Source: an uncultured Acidobacteriota bacterium (GTDB taxonomy: Bacteria > Acidobacteriota > Thermoanaerobaculia > Multivoradales > SZUA-115). Taken from it: DNA of 64,000 nt. A program made the position numbers and the translations under genes. Under the pieces are notes generated by a model. It did not search any database. It saw only the letters and a program-made list of their open reading frames with translations, and was not told the DNA's origin. The first letter of the stretch is position 1. Each line of letters opens with the position of its first letter. Below, in pieces: positions 47,093 to 55,357 of the stretch. Location: contig CALMKX010000193.1 of NCBI GenBank assembly GCA_937867335.1, positions 1 to 64,000 on the forward strand, written 5' to 3'.

Positions 47093-48904
47093 ATGACGCT
47101 TAGGACCATGGGCGACCTCGTCCTCGAGCTGGCGAGGAGAGAGAAGCCCGAGCAGCTCCTCCACAAGGTGGACGGTGGCTGGCAGGCGACCTCGTCGACG
47201 GATCTGGTGGCGAAGGTGGGCCGACTGGCTCGAGGACTCGGGCAGCTCGGCGTGGCCAAGGGCGACCGGGTGGGCTTGATCGCGACCAACGGGCCTCTGT
47301 GGGTGGCGATCGACCTCGCCACCCTGCTGTCCGGAGGCGCCATGGTGGCGGTGGACGGGGCCTTCACACCAGGTCAGTCGGCTGCCATTCTGAACGACAG
47401 CCGAGTTCGCTTCCTCTTCGTGGAAGGAAGTGAGCAGCTGGCGAAAGTGCTCGCGCTCCGATCCGACGTGCCCACTCTCGAGGCGATCGTGGCGTTCGGT
47501 GGAGCTGAGCCCGCAGGCGGCGCGCTGGAACTCGAGTCGCTCCTCGCCGAGCAACCGGACTGCGCCTACGCGGACCTCGAGGGCACGGCGCGGAACCTCG
47601 AGCCCGCAGACCTGGCCACCATCGTGTACACCAGTGGCACGACGTCTCGCCCCAAAGGGGTGATGGTGAGCCATCGCAACCTAGCGTTCGTGATCGAGGG
47701 CGCGGTACGGGCGATGCCCCTCGAACCTTCGTGGACCGCCCTCTCGATGTTGTCCCTGTGCTACCTGTTCGAGCGGGTGGAGGACTACGCCTACCTCCAT
47801 GCCGGCTGCACGATTGCCTATGCCGAGTCGGTATTGACAGGGATCGCCAACGCTCAGGAGGTCAAGCCGCACGTCTTCGTCACGGTTCCACGCATCCTCG
47901 AGCGCGTGGTCTCGGCCGTCGAGGAGCAGTTCGCCGCCGTGCCCGGCGGTAGCCAGGCGCTGGCTGCGGCCCTCGGCGTGGCCGAGGCGAGTCTGCCCTA
48001 CCGGTTGCGAGGCGAGCCGCTTCCCGCGGAGCTGGCCGAGCGGCTCGAGTCGCCGGCGTGTGCCGCGCTGGGAAGGGTTCGTGCCGCCTTCGGCGGGCGT
48101 CTGGAGTTCTGCATGGCCGGGGGAGCTCCGCTGCCCCCGCGGGTGGCGCGGTTCCTCTGGAGCGCCGGTGTTGCCGTTCACGAGGGCTATGGCCTCACAG
48201 AAACGTCGCCCTCCGCGGCCGTGAACCGGCGTGGTGCTGTGAAGTTGGGCACGGTGGGGCAGGCTTTCCCCGGCGTCGAGCTGCGCCTCGGCGAGGAAGG
48301 GGAAGTGCTGCTTCGCGGGCCCAACGTGATGATGGGCTATACCGGCGAGCCGGAAGAGATGTCCAAGGTGATCGACGCTGAGGGTTGGCTCCATACCGGC
48401 GATTTGGGCACGATCGATGAGGAAGGGTTTCTGACTCTCACCGGGCGCTTGAAGAACGTGATCACCTGCGCCTACGCCGACAAGTTGAGCCCGGAGCCTG
48501 TCGAGCACCTGATCAAGGAGAGCCCGTACGTTCAAGAGGCGATGATCGTGGGGGAGGGCAGGCCGTTCTTCGGCGCCCTCCTGATCCCGGACTTCGCAGC
48601 TCTGAAGGCCTGGGCCCAGGCGCGAGGCCTGGGTGCGGACTCGACTCCCGCCGAGCTGGTGGCAGACGAGCGGGTCGAGGCTCTCTATCGTCAGGAGCTC
48701 GAAGCCACGAACCAGCGCTCGCCGTTCGATCCAATCGATGGCTTCGTCTTGCTGGCCGAGCCTTTCACGGTCCAGGGCGGCGAGCTGACTTTCACCCAGA
48801 AGCTGAGGCGGCAGGCCATTCTCGACAAGCACCATGCGCTGATCGAACAGATGTACCAGCGACAGCAGGGTGCGATCGAGACGCGTCAACGCTCTCGCCA
48901 CTGA
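47093..48904 (+). CDS. Long-chain acyl-CoA ligase-like adenylating enzyme
   Basis: 603 residues with GAGGAGG before the ATG. Motifs: IVYTSGTTSRPKGVMVSHRN (A3/P-loop), YGLTETSPS (A5), WLHTGDLGTIDEEGFL (A7) and GRLKNVITCAYADKLSP (A8), with the terminal TFTQKLRRQAI carrying the catalytic Lys. It resembles FadD15/ACSL-like enzymes, so it is distinct from the FAAL at 44.2 kb. It may supply acyl-CoA, reactivate the released product, or act in general lipid metabolism. It follows the second desaturase by 37 nt. Confidence 0.88.
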   Translation: MTLRTMGDLVLELARREKPEQLLHKVDGGWQATSSTDLVAKVGRLARGLGQLGVAKGDRVGLIATNGPLWVAIDLATLLSGGAMVAVDGAFTPGQSAAILNDSRVRFLFVEGSEQLAKVLALRSDVPTLEAIVAFGGAEPAGGALELESLLAEQPDCAYADLEGTARNLEPADLATIVYTSGTTSRPKGVMVSHRNLAFVIEGAVRAMPLEPSWTALSMLSLCYLFERVEDYAYLHAGCTIAYAESVLTGIANAQEVKPHVFVTVPRILERVVSAVEEQFAAVPGGSQALAAALGVAEASLPYRLRGEPLPAELAERLESPACAALGRVRAAFGGRLEFCMAGGAPLPPRVARFLWSAGVAVHEGYGLTETSPSAAVNRRGAVKLGTVGQAFPGVELRLGEEGEVLLRGPNVMMGYTGEPEEMSKVIDAEGWLHTGDLGTIDEEGFLTLTGRLKNVITCAYADKLSPEPVEHLIKESPYVQEAMIVGEGRPFFGALLIPDFAALKAWAQARGLGADSTPAELVADERVEALYRQELEATNQRSPFDPIDGFVLLAEPFTVQGGELTFTQKLRRQAILDKHHALIEQMYQRQQGAIETRQRSRH

Positions 48905-48932
48905 ACGCCCTGGCGCCGGCGCTGCACAGATT

Positions 48933-48939
48933 AAGGAGG
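48933..48939 (+). promoter_or_regulatory. Ribosome-binding site that sets the permease TTG start
   Basis: AAGGAGG sits 6 nt before TTG 48946. No ATG or GTG in frame lies between this site and the first conserved helix, so initiation at TTG is well supported. Confidence 0.75.
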
Positions 48940-48945
48940 AACTCG

Positions 48946-51387
48946 TTGGAGAGCTTGAAGCGGGCCATTCGCTCGCTGCGACAGAGTCCGCTGGTGGCGG
49001 TGCCTTCGATCTTGTCGTTGGCTCTCGGCATCGGCGTGACCACGGCGCTTTTCAGTGTGCTCAACACGGCGCTTCTGAAGCCGCTGCCGGTGCGGGATCC
49101 GCAATCGGTGGTGGTGGTTTACACCCAGGACGCGAAGAACCCGGGCTTCCTGGGGGTTTCCTACCCCAATCTGCGGGATCTGCGCGAGAAGGGCGACGCC
49201 TTCGCCGAGTTGGCGGCCTTTCAGTGGACCACGCTCGGCCTCTCCGGAAACGCCGAGCCGGAGCAGATTTTCGGCCAAGTGGTCTCCGGCAACTATTTCG
49301 ACCTGCTGGGCATCCGCATGGCCCACGGACGAGGCTTCCTGCCCGAAGAGGATCGCTCGCCGGGAGCCCAGCCGGTGGTGGTGCTCAGCCATTCCCTGTG
49401 GGCCCGGCGCTACGGCGCGGACCCCTCGATGGTGGGTCGCCAGGTGGTCCTGAATCGCCAGCCCTATACCGTGGTGGGCGTGGCGCCGCCGGAGTTTCGC
49501 GGCACAGACGTCGGGCGTCAGCCGCAGCTCTGGGTGCCCCTGATGATGTACCCGGTGGCGTTTCCCTACCCCTACAACACCTGGGTCGAGAGCCGTCGCG
49601 CCGTGATGTTCAACGTCCTGGCCCGACTGCGGCCCGGTACCGATCTCGCGGGCACGGAGGCGCGGGCGAATGGGCTCGCCCATCGCCTCGAAGAGCAGTA
49701 TCCCGAGGACAACAGAGGGCGAAGCTGGAAGCTCGTTCCGCTCGCCCAGGCCACCATCAACCCGGCCCAGCGCGGAGCTGTGGTGGGTGGAGTCGGCTAC
49801 CTGCTGGGGGCCGCGACGCTGGTCCTGCTGCTGGCGTGCGCGAACGTGGCGAGCCTCCAGCTGGGGCGGCTGATCGCCCAGCGCAAGGACATCGCGATCC
49901 AGGTCGCCTTGGGCGCTTCGCGCTGGCGGGTGGTTCGGAACTTCTTGGTCGAGAGCCTGCTGCCTTCAGCGCTCGCGTGTGTCTTGGGGCTGTTGATCGC
50001 CCTTCTTGGCCTGCGCTTGCTGACCACCATCCGCCCACCCACCGAGATCCCGACCAGCCTGGAAGTGGCCATCGACTCCCGGGTCCTGCTGTTCGCGCTG
50101 GGACTGACCTTGTTGGTGACCCTTCTCCTGGGTCTTACGCCGATCTTGCAGGTGGTCGGAACCGATCTCGTGAGCGCGCTCAAGGGAGCGGTCAGAGTGC
50201 GCCGGGCCACGGGCGCGGGGCTCCAGGGCCTGTTGGTGGCGGTCCAGGCCGGTTTGAGCTGCTTCTGCCTGTTGGCGGCGACGCTGTTCCTGACCAGCCT
50301 GGCCCAGGCCGAGCGGGCGGACCCAGGTTTCGAGGCGGGACACCTAGCCGTGGTGTCCTTCAACGCCGGGGCTCAAGGGCAGCCCGAGGAAGACGTCCAG
50401 GACTTCTATCGCCGAGTGGTCGAGCGAGTGGAGGCACTGCCGGGCGTGCGCTCTGCCGCGCTCGCCACGGCGGTGCCGCTGTCGGGCGGCGCGGTACCCA
50501 GAACCGTGTTCCTGGAGGGCCAGAGTGAAAACCTTTCGGCAGGTGGAGTTCTGGTGCAGGTTGATCCGATCGGCGTGGACTACTTCCAAACGCTCGGCAT
50601 CGCGCTAGAGGCAGGAAGAACTTTCAGCCGGGACGACCGCAAGGAGACAGAACCGGTGGCGGTGGTCAACCGAGCCATGGCCGAACGCTTCTGGGCGGGC
50701 AGGGGCGCGATCGGCAAGCGGTTCCGATTCTTCGGCGAGGAGTCCTACCTGAGGGTCGTGGGGGTTGTGAACGATTCGAAGTACAACACCCTTGGCGAAG
50801 AGCCTCAGGCCTACCTTTATTTGCCTCTCGCCCAGAATTACTCCCCGCGGGTGACCCTATTTGCCCGAGTCGAAGGCAACCCGACGGCCTTCCTCTCCAC
50901 TCTGAGGCGCGAGGTTCAGCAGCTAGACACGGCCCTTCCGTTGACCAACCTCTCGGCGATGAGGGATGTGCTCGCACACTCGCTCTGGGCCCTGGCCGCG
51001 AGTGCCCGGCTCGTGGAGGGGTTCGCTCTGCTCGCTCTGGCTCTGGCCGGCATCGGGGTTTTCAGCGTCACGACTTACATGCTCGGCCAGCGGGCACCGG
51101 AACTGGGGCTTCGAATGATCCTCGGCGCCGATCGATCCCAGGTGCTCGGGCTACTGCTGCGGCAAGGGCTCTGGCCCGTCGCTTTGGGCATGGGCCTGGG
51201 GCTGCTGGCTTTTCTGGGCACTCGCCGGTTGGCGGCGAGCGTGCTCTACGGAACCGGGCAGGTAGGCCTGCTAGCATCACTGGGCGCGGCGGCCGTCCTC
51301 GCGGTAGTGGCCCTGCTCGCCGTGGCGCTGCCGGCCCGCCAGGCGGCCCGCCTCAACCCCGCGGGCTCATTGCGATCGGGAGTCTGA
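48946..51387 (+). CDS. ADOP-family duplicated orphan ABC permease (FtsX/MacB type)
   Basis: 813 residues from TTG 48946. Two copies of the MacB periplasmic core plus FtsX membrane domain: an N-terminal helix (about 20-40), a periplasmic core (about 50-250), three helices (about 280-390), then a second core and a final three-helix set (about 680-800). The SPLVAVPSILSLALGIGVTTALFSVLN start and the PPEFRG/LWVPLMM core are characteristic of acidobacterial duplicated orphan permeases. No ATPase gene is adjacent, hence 'orphan'. It may export a lipid or peptide, possibly the cluster product. Its end overlaps the convergent DUF1232 gene by 21 nt. Confidence 0.88.
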   Translation: MESLKRAIRSLRQSPLVAVPSILSLALGIGVTTALFSVLNTALLKPLPVRDPQSVVVVYTQDAKNPGFLGVSYPNLRDLREKGDAFAELAAFQWTTLGLSGNAEPEQIFGQVVSGNYFDLLGIRMAHGRGFLPEEDRSPGAQPVVVLSHSLWARRYGADPSMVGRQVVLNRQPYTVVGVAPPEFRGTDVGRQPQLWVPLMMYPVAFPYPYNTWVESRRAVMFNVLARLRPGTDLAGTEARANGLAHRLEEQYPEDNRGRSWKLVPLAQATINPAQRGAVVGGVGYLLGAATLVLLLACANVASLQLGRLIAQRKDIAIQVALGASRWRVVRNFLVESLLPSALACVLGLLIALLGLRLLTTIRPPTEIPTSLEVAIDSRVLLFALGLTLLVTLLLGLTPILQVVGTDLVSALKGAVRVRRATGAGLQGLLVAVQAGLSCFCLLAATLFLTSLAQAERADPGFEAGHLAVVSFNAGAQGQPEEDVQDFYRRVVERVEALPGVRSAALATAVPLSGGAVPRTVFLEGQSENLSAGGVLVQVDPIGVDYFQTLGIALEAGRTFSRDDRKETEPVAVVNRAMAERFWAGRGAIGKRFRFFGEESYLRVVGVVNDSKYNTLGEEPQAYLYLPLAQNYSPRVTLFARVEGNPTAFLSTLRREVQQLDTALPLTNLSAMRDVLAHSLWALAASARLVEGFALLALALAGIGVFSVTTYMLGQRAPELGLRMILGADRSQVLGLLLRQGLWPVALGMGLGLLAFLGTRRLAASVLYGTGQVGLLASLGAAAVLAVVALLAVALPARQAARLNPAGSLRSGV

Positions 51388-51975
51388 GCCTAGATCGTCG
51401 CCTGCCCTCTCCGCCTCTTCCTCCTCGCGGTGGACTCTCACGCCGCGCTTCTCGAGCATGCGGTCGAGCCGCTCGCGGGTGCGCGGGCCGAGGAGCCGGC
51501 GGGCGGTGGCGGTGACGTCGCGCAGCACTTCGCGGATGTCGTCCGGGCCGCTCCAGTGGCGCCGGGCGTAGGGCTCGAGCTCGCCGCCGAAGGCTTGGGC
51601 GAGAACGGCGGTGGCGAGCACCATATCGTCGAGGAAGCCCACGCCGCCGAAGATTCCCTCGGGCAGGAGGTCCACGGGCGAGATGAAGTAGGCGAGCACC
51701 GAGCCGATCAGGGCCCGGCTGGCGAAGGGCACGTCCTTGTCGAGGGTGAGGCGGACCAAGAGCAAGAAGATGTCCGGCACCAAGAGCAGCACTTTGACGG
51801 CGTCGGCGCTCAGGCGCCCTCCCCGCCTCTCGACCGCCGCCAGCACTTTGGCCCGCACCCGGTCGTAGGCGCCGAGCAGATGCTCCTCGCGCTCGTGCTC
51901 CGGCAAGCCCTGCAGGGGGTCGAGCTCCGCCGCACCGCCGCCGCGGCCGGCTGCTTCACTCTTTTCGTCGCTCAT
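51367..51975 (-). CDS. DUF1232 protein
   Basis: 202 residues. The DUF1232 core is ALIGSVLAYFISPVDLLPEG followed by GVGFLDDMVLATAVLAQAF, with two short hydrophobic helices that suggest membrane association. A Glu/Gly-rich N-terminus and a charged C-terminus flank it. The family is widespread and has no firm function. The protein's 3' end overlaps the ADOP gene on the other strand. It diverges from ctaB. Confidence 0.82.
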   Translation of the reverse strand: MSDEKSEAAGRGGGAAELDPLQGLPEHEREEHLLGAYDRVRAKVLAAVERRGGRLSADAVKVLLLVPDIFLLLVRLTLDKDVPFASRALIGSVLAYFISPVDLLPEGIFGGVGFLDDMVLATAVLAQAFGGELEPYARRHWSGPDDIREVLRDVTATARRLLGPRTRERLDRMLEKRGVRVHREEEEAERAGDDLGSDSRSQ

Positions 51976-52081
51976 CTGCGCACGATTCTAACAGCCGAGG
52001 CAACCCACCCGGGGGAGAGCGGGCCTGGGCGTGCGATAGAGTGGCTCGGCCCGAGTTTCGGGCATCGGCTTCGAGAACCGG

Positions 52082-52990
52082 ATGGCTCACCCACAATCCA
52101 TGCCTGAGCGAGTGCCTTCGCGCGCTGCCGACTTGCTCACCCTCACCAAGTCGCGGATCACCCTGATGGTGGTGGTCACGGCGGCGGCGGGGTTCCTGCT
52201 GGCGAGCGAGGCCGGCCGTTTCGACTGGCCCCTGCTCTGGTGGACGCTCGCTGGCACCGCGGCCACCGCGGCCGGTTCGTCGGCGCTCAACCAGGTCTGG
52301 GAGCGGGATCCGGATGGCCGCATGCGACGCACCGAGCGGCGGCCCATACCGGCAGGCCGGCTGCATCCGGACGGTGCGCTGGCGGTGGGCGTGGTCCTGG
52401 TGCTGCTGGGGCTGGTGGTGCTTCTGGTGAAGGTCAACGCCCTCACGGCTGCGCTCGGGGCGGCAACGGTGCTCGGCTATGTGTTCGCCTACACGCCGCT
52501 CAAGAAGCGCACCTCTCTCGCCACCGTGGTGGGGGCGGCGCCGGGGGCGGTGCCTCCGATGATGGGTTGGGCAGCTGTGCGGGACGATCTCGGCCTCGGG
52601 GCCTGGGCCTTCTTCGGCATCCTGTTCTGCTGGCAGCTGCCGCATTTTCTGGCGATCGCCTGGATGTACCGGGAGGACTACGCTCGCGGCGGCTTCCCCA
52701 TGCTGCCGGTGATCGACCCGGAGGGCCACCAGACCTCGCGACAGACGGTGCTCTGGAGCGCCGCGCTGGTGCCGGTTTCGCTCTTGCCCACGGTGCTGGG
52801 GCTCACCGGCAAGCTGTATTTCGTGGGCGCGCTGGCTCTGGGAGCAGCTTATTTTGCGTTCTCGTGTCGGTTCGCCTGGCTGCGCAGCCGGCCCTCGGCC
52901 CGCCAGCTGCTGCTGGTCTCAGTGCTCTACTTGCCAGCTCTTCTGGTCGCGCAGCTGGTGGACCGTCTGGTTCGAGGAGGGACATCGTGA
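52082..52990 (+). CDS. ctaB: Protoheme IX farnesyltransferase (heme O synthase)
   Basis: 302 residues, UbiA family with about nine membrane helices. The first Asp-rich motif is SALNQVWERDPDGRMRRTERRPIPAG (NxxxDxxxDxxMxRTxxRP), and the second is WMYREDYARGGFPMLPV. It makes heme O from heme B and farnesyl-PP, needed to mature the a-type hemes of the coxA product 25 kb away. No ctaA is nearby. The start ATG 52082 has no strong ribosome site; ATG six codons later is an alternative. The stop overlaps the next GTG start. Confidence 0.93.
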   Translation: MAHPQSMPERVPSRAADLLTLTKSRITLMVVVTAAAGFLLASEAGRFDWPLLWWTLAGTAATAAGSSALNQVWERDPDGRMRRTERRPIPAGRLHPDGALAVGVVLVLLGLVVLLVKVNALTAALGAATVLGYVFAYTPLKKRTSLATVVGAAPGAVPPMMGWAAVRDDLGLGAWAFFGILFCWQLPHFLAIAWMYREDYARGGFPMLPVIDPEGHQTSRQTVLWSAALVPVSLLPTVLGLTGKLYFVGALALGAAYFAFSCRFAWLRSRPSARQLLLVSVLYLPALLVAQLVDRLVRGGTS

Positions 52991-53637
52991 GCCAGAGCGC
53001 CGAGCCGAAAGTGCCGGTCTTGCGCTACGCCCTGTGGGCGCTGCTCGTGGTCGGCCTGGTCGGGGCGATGGTGGCGTCGTTCCTGAGTCACTCGACCGGA
53101 ACCAAAGCCGAGCGACTGCCGATCTTCGCCGAGCTCCCGGGGTTCATCCTCACCGACCAGGATGGCCGCGAGGTGCGGCTGGACGATCTGCTGGGCGAGC
53201 CCTGGGTGGCCACCTTCATCTACACCCGCTGCCCAGGGCCCTGCCCCAAGATCAGCCAGAAGCTGGCCGAGCTCGGCCCGAAGCTGCCGAGCGGGGTGCG
53301 CCGAGTGAGCTTCACGGTGGACCCGGAGCACGACGACCCGGCCACGCTCAAGGCGTATGCAGCGAAGTTCGAAGGTCATGGAGGAGGCTCCTGGCAGTGG
53401 CTGACCGGTCCGAAGGATGGCCTCTACGAGCTGATCCAGGATGGCTTCAAGCTGTTGGTGGAGCCGACCCAAGCCGCTTCGGCGGCGGAGGGACCGCTCG
53501 CGCACTCGCTGCGTTTCGTGCTGGTGGACGCCGAGGGGCGGGTGCGGGGCTACTACCTGGCTCTCGAGCCGGAGGAGGCCGCCAAGCTGCTGCAAGACGC
53601 CGCCGCGCTGGCGGACGAGGCCCGGAAGGCGAGGTAA
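52987..53637 (+). CDS. SCO1/SenC-type copper chaperone, second copy
   Basis: 216 residues from GTG 52987 (GTGA overlap with ctaB). One N-terminal membrane helix (about 15-33), then a thioredoxin-like domain with the copper motif YTRCPGPCPKIS and the distal His in LAHSLRFVLVD. It differs from the SCO at 25.8 kb in having the usual N-terminal anchor. With ctaB and DUF420 it forms an oxidase-assembly operon. Confidence 0.9.
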   Translation: MSQSAEPKVPVLRYALWALLVVGLVGAMVASFLSHSTGTKAERLPIFAELPGFILTDQDGREVRLDDLLGEPWVATFIYTRCPGPCPKISQKLAELGPKLPSGVRRVSFTVDPEHDDPATLKAYAAKFEGHGGGSWQWLTGPKDGLYELIQDGFKLLVEPTQAASAAEGPLAHSLRFVLVDAEGRVRGYYLALEPEEAAKLLQDAAALADEARKAR

Positions 53638-53642
53638 GGAAC

Positions 53643-54056
53643 GTGGACGTCCATCAGCTGCCGGCCGTGAATGCGGCCCTGAACACCACCGCCACCGTGC
53701 TCCTTCTGACGGGTTACGCCCTCATCCGCGCAGGCCATCGCCGAGCGCACCGTAACGTGATGCTGGCGGCTCTCGCCTGCTCGGTGTTGTTCCTCAGCTC
53801 GTACTTGATCTACCACGCCCAGGTGGGCTCGGTGCGGTTCCAGGGCCAGGGCCCGCTGCGCACGGTCTACCTCACCATCCTCGCCACCCACACCGTGCTC
53901 GCGGCCCTGGTGCCCTTCCTCGCCGGAGCCACCGTGGTCCTCGCCTTCCGCGGCCGCCTGGACCGCCACAAGAGACTCGCCCGCTGGACGCTGCCGATCT
54001 GGCTCTACGTCTCGGTCACCGGCGTGGTGGTCTACTGGATGCTCTACCGGCTCTAG
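53643..54056 (+). CDS. DUF420 membrane protein (CtaM/YozB-like)
   Basis: 137 residues from GTG 53643, with AGG about 6 nt upstream. Four membrane helices with family features LPAVNAALNTTATVLLLTGY, HRNVMLAALACSVLFLSSYLIYH and HKRLARWTLPIWLYVSVTGVVVYWML. DUF420 proteins, including CtaM, are needed for aa3-type oxidase maturation in some bacteria. Conserved His residues might handle heme or copper. It ends 8 nt from the convergent FHA-RDD gene. Confidence 0.85.
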   Translation: MDVHQLPAVNAALNTTATVLLLTGYALIRAGHRRAHRNVMLAALACSVLFLSSYLIYHAQVGSVRFQGQGPLRTVYLTILATHTVLAALVPFLAGATVVLAFRGRLDRHKRLARWTLPIWLYVSVTGVVVYWMLYRL

Positions 54057-54064
54057 CAGCCGTC

Positions 54065-55189
54065 TCAGCGCTTGAGGTAACCCACGTAGGTGCCGGCCAC
54101 GAAGTCGTGGAGGGCACGCTTGCGCTCGGTGAAGAGGGGCATCAGATAGCCCAGGCCGAGGGCCAGGCTGCTCAGGAAGTAGCCCACGAATCGCAGCAAG
54201 GCGCGCCCGAAGGGCAGGCCCACCCGGCCGTCGAGGTCGCAGACGTAGAGGCCCAGCAGGTACTTGCCCGGGGTGGTGCCCCAGCGGCTCCAGCCCAGGA
54301 CCGGCACCAGCACGCCCGCCAGGAACGAGACCATGCTCGAGATCAGGACGCCGGCACCCTTGTTCGGGCCGCCACCGGCGAACGACGCGAGCACCGAGAA
54401 GAGGCCGATCAGCAGACCATCGCAGAGTATGGCGCCCACCCGGCGCCAGAAACCCGCCGGCGGCAGCACGATCCCCGAGCCGGTGGTCGCCTCGGGGCCC
54501 GCCGGGGCCTGCGCGGTGGCCAGGCGCCGCTCGATTTCTTCGAGCGAGGGCAGGGCCTCGCCCGCCGGTGGCTGCCAGGGGGCAGCGGGAGCGGCGGCCG
54601 GTGGCGCCGGCGGCGGGGGTGGCACTGCGAAGATCGGAGCTGGTGGTGCCTCTGCGGGAGGGAGGAAATCCGGCAGCGGTGGAGGCTCCGGAGGCAGGTT
54701 GTTGATCATCGGCGCGGTGCGCTCGCGGCTCGGGCTCGGCTGGGCGAGCGCCTCGCCCACCGGCATCGCCTCGAGCGCTGACAGAGCCTCCGAGGTGCTG
54801 GGCGAGCGTGGGCCCTCGAGGGGCGCGGGGGTCGGTGGCGCGGAGTCGGCCACCGCGGCGGCCACATCGCCGAGGTCGACCAGCCGCGTGGAATGCTCGA
54901 CACCTTCCGCCACCAGCCAGAGTCGGCTTTCGCCCACCATGATCTCGTCGCCCGAGCGCACCACCACTTCGTTTTCCACGCGGTTGCCGTTGACGAAGGT
55001 GCCGTTACTGGAGCTCAGGTCCTGGACCGTGATGCGATCGCCGTCGACGGTGATCAGCGCGTGGTTGCGCGAGACGCTGGGGTCCGCCACCATCACTTCG
55101 CAGTTGCGGCTGCGCCCGATCGTGCTCGGGCCCGGCAAGAGCACGAAACGGTCCTCTCCAGCTTGAAGCACGAATCTCAGATTGCTCAC
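54065..55189 (-). CDS. FHA domain-RDD membrane protein
   Basis: 374 residues from GTG 55189. Residues about 5-95 form a canonical FHA domain: GRSRNCEV, SVSRNHALI and LSSSNGTFVNGNRV (phosphothreonine-binding Arg, Ser, Asn). A Pro/Ala-rich linker of about 130 residues follows. The C-terminal RDD domain has three hydrophobic helices, with WRRVGAILCDGLLIGL and GWSRWGTTPGKYLLGLYV (Arg and Asp residues conserved). It could link Ser/Thr kinase signalling to a membrane process. The pseudokinase in this window is not obviously its partner. Confidence 0.88.
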   Translation of the reverse strand: MSNLRFVLQAGEDRFVLLPGPSTIGRSRNCEVMVADPSVSRNHALITVDGDRITVQDLSSSNGTFVNGNRVENEVVVRSGDEIMVGESRLWLVAEGVEHSTRLVDLGDVAAAVADSAPPTPAPLEGPRSPSTSEALSALEAMPVGEALAQPSPSRERTAPMINNLPPEPPPLPDFLPPAEAPPAPIFAVPPPPPAPPAAAPAAPWQPPAGEALPSLEEIERRLATAQAPAGPEATTGSGIVLPPAGFWRRVGAILCDGLLIGLFSVLASFAGGGPNKGAGVLISSMVSFLAGVLVPVLGWSRWGTTPGKYLLGLYVCDLDGRVGLPFGRALLRFVGYFLSSLALGLGYLMPLFTERKRALHDFVAGTYVGYLKR

Positions 55190-55294
55190 AGCGATCGAGC
55201 CTCCGCCCTCGCCTCCGTTCCGGCTGCCGGTGATTGCTCAAGCCTGTGCGGCCAGGCCGGCCGAGCCCGTCTCAGGAGGTGTAATCGGCTTCTG

Positions 55295-55324
55295 AGCATA
55301 CCACTCGCCTGGTAGGGCTCTGAA
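55295..55324 (-). promoter_or_regulatory. Candidate extended -10 promoter of the FHA-RDD gene
   Basis: Minus strand: TTCAGA (55324-55319), an 18-nt spacer and TATGCT (55300-55295) preceded by TGG. The -10 is reasonable and the -35 fair. The leader would be about 100 nt. The same TGGTA-type extended -10 is seen before the pseudokinase and the SRPBCC-like gene. Confidence 0.4.
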
Positions 55325-55357
55325 GGCCGCGGATAGCCCACCCGAGAGGGCCTTCGG

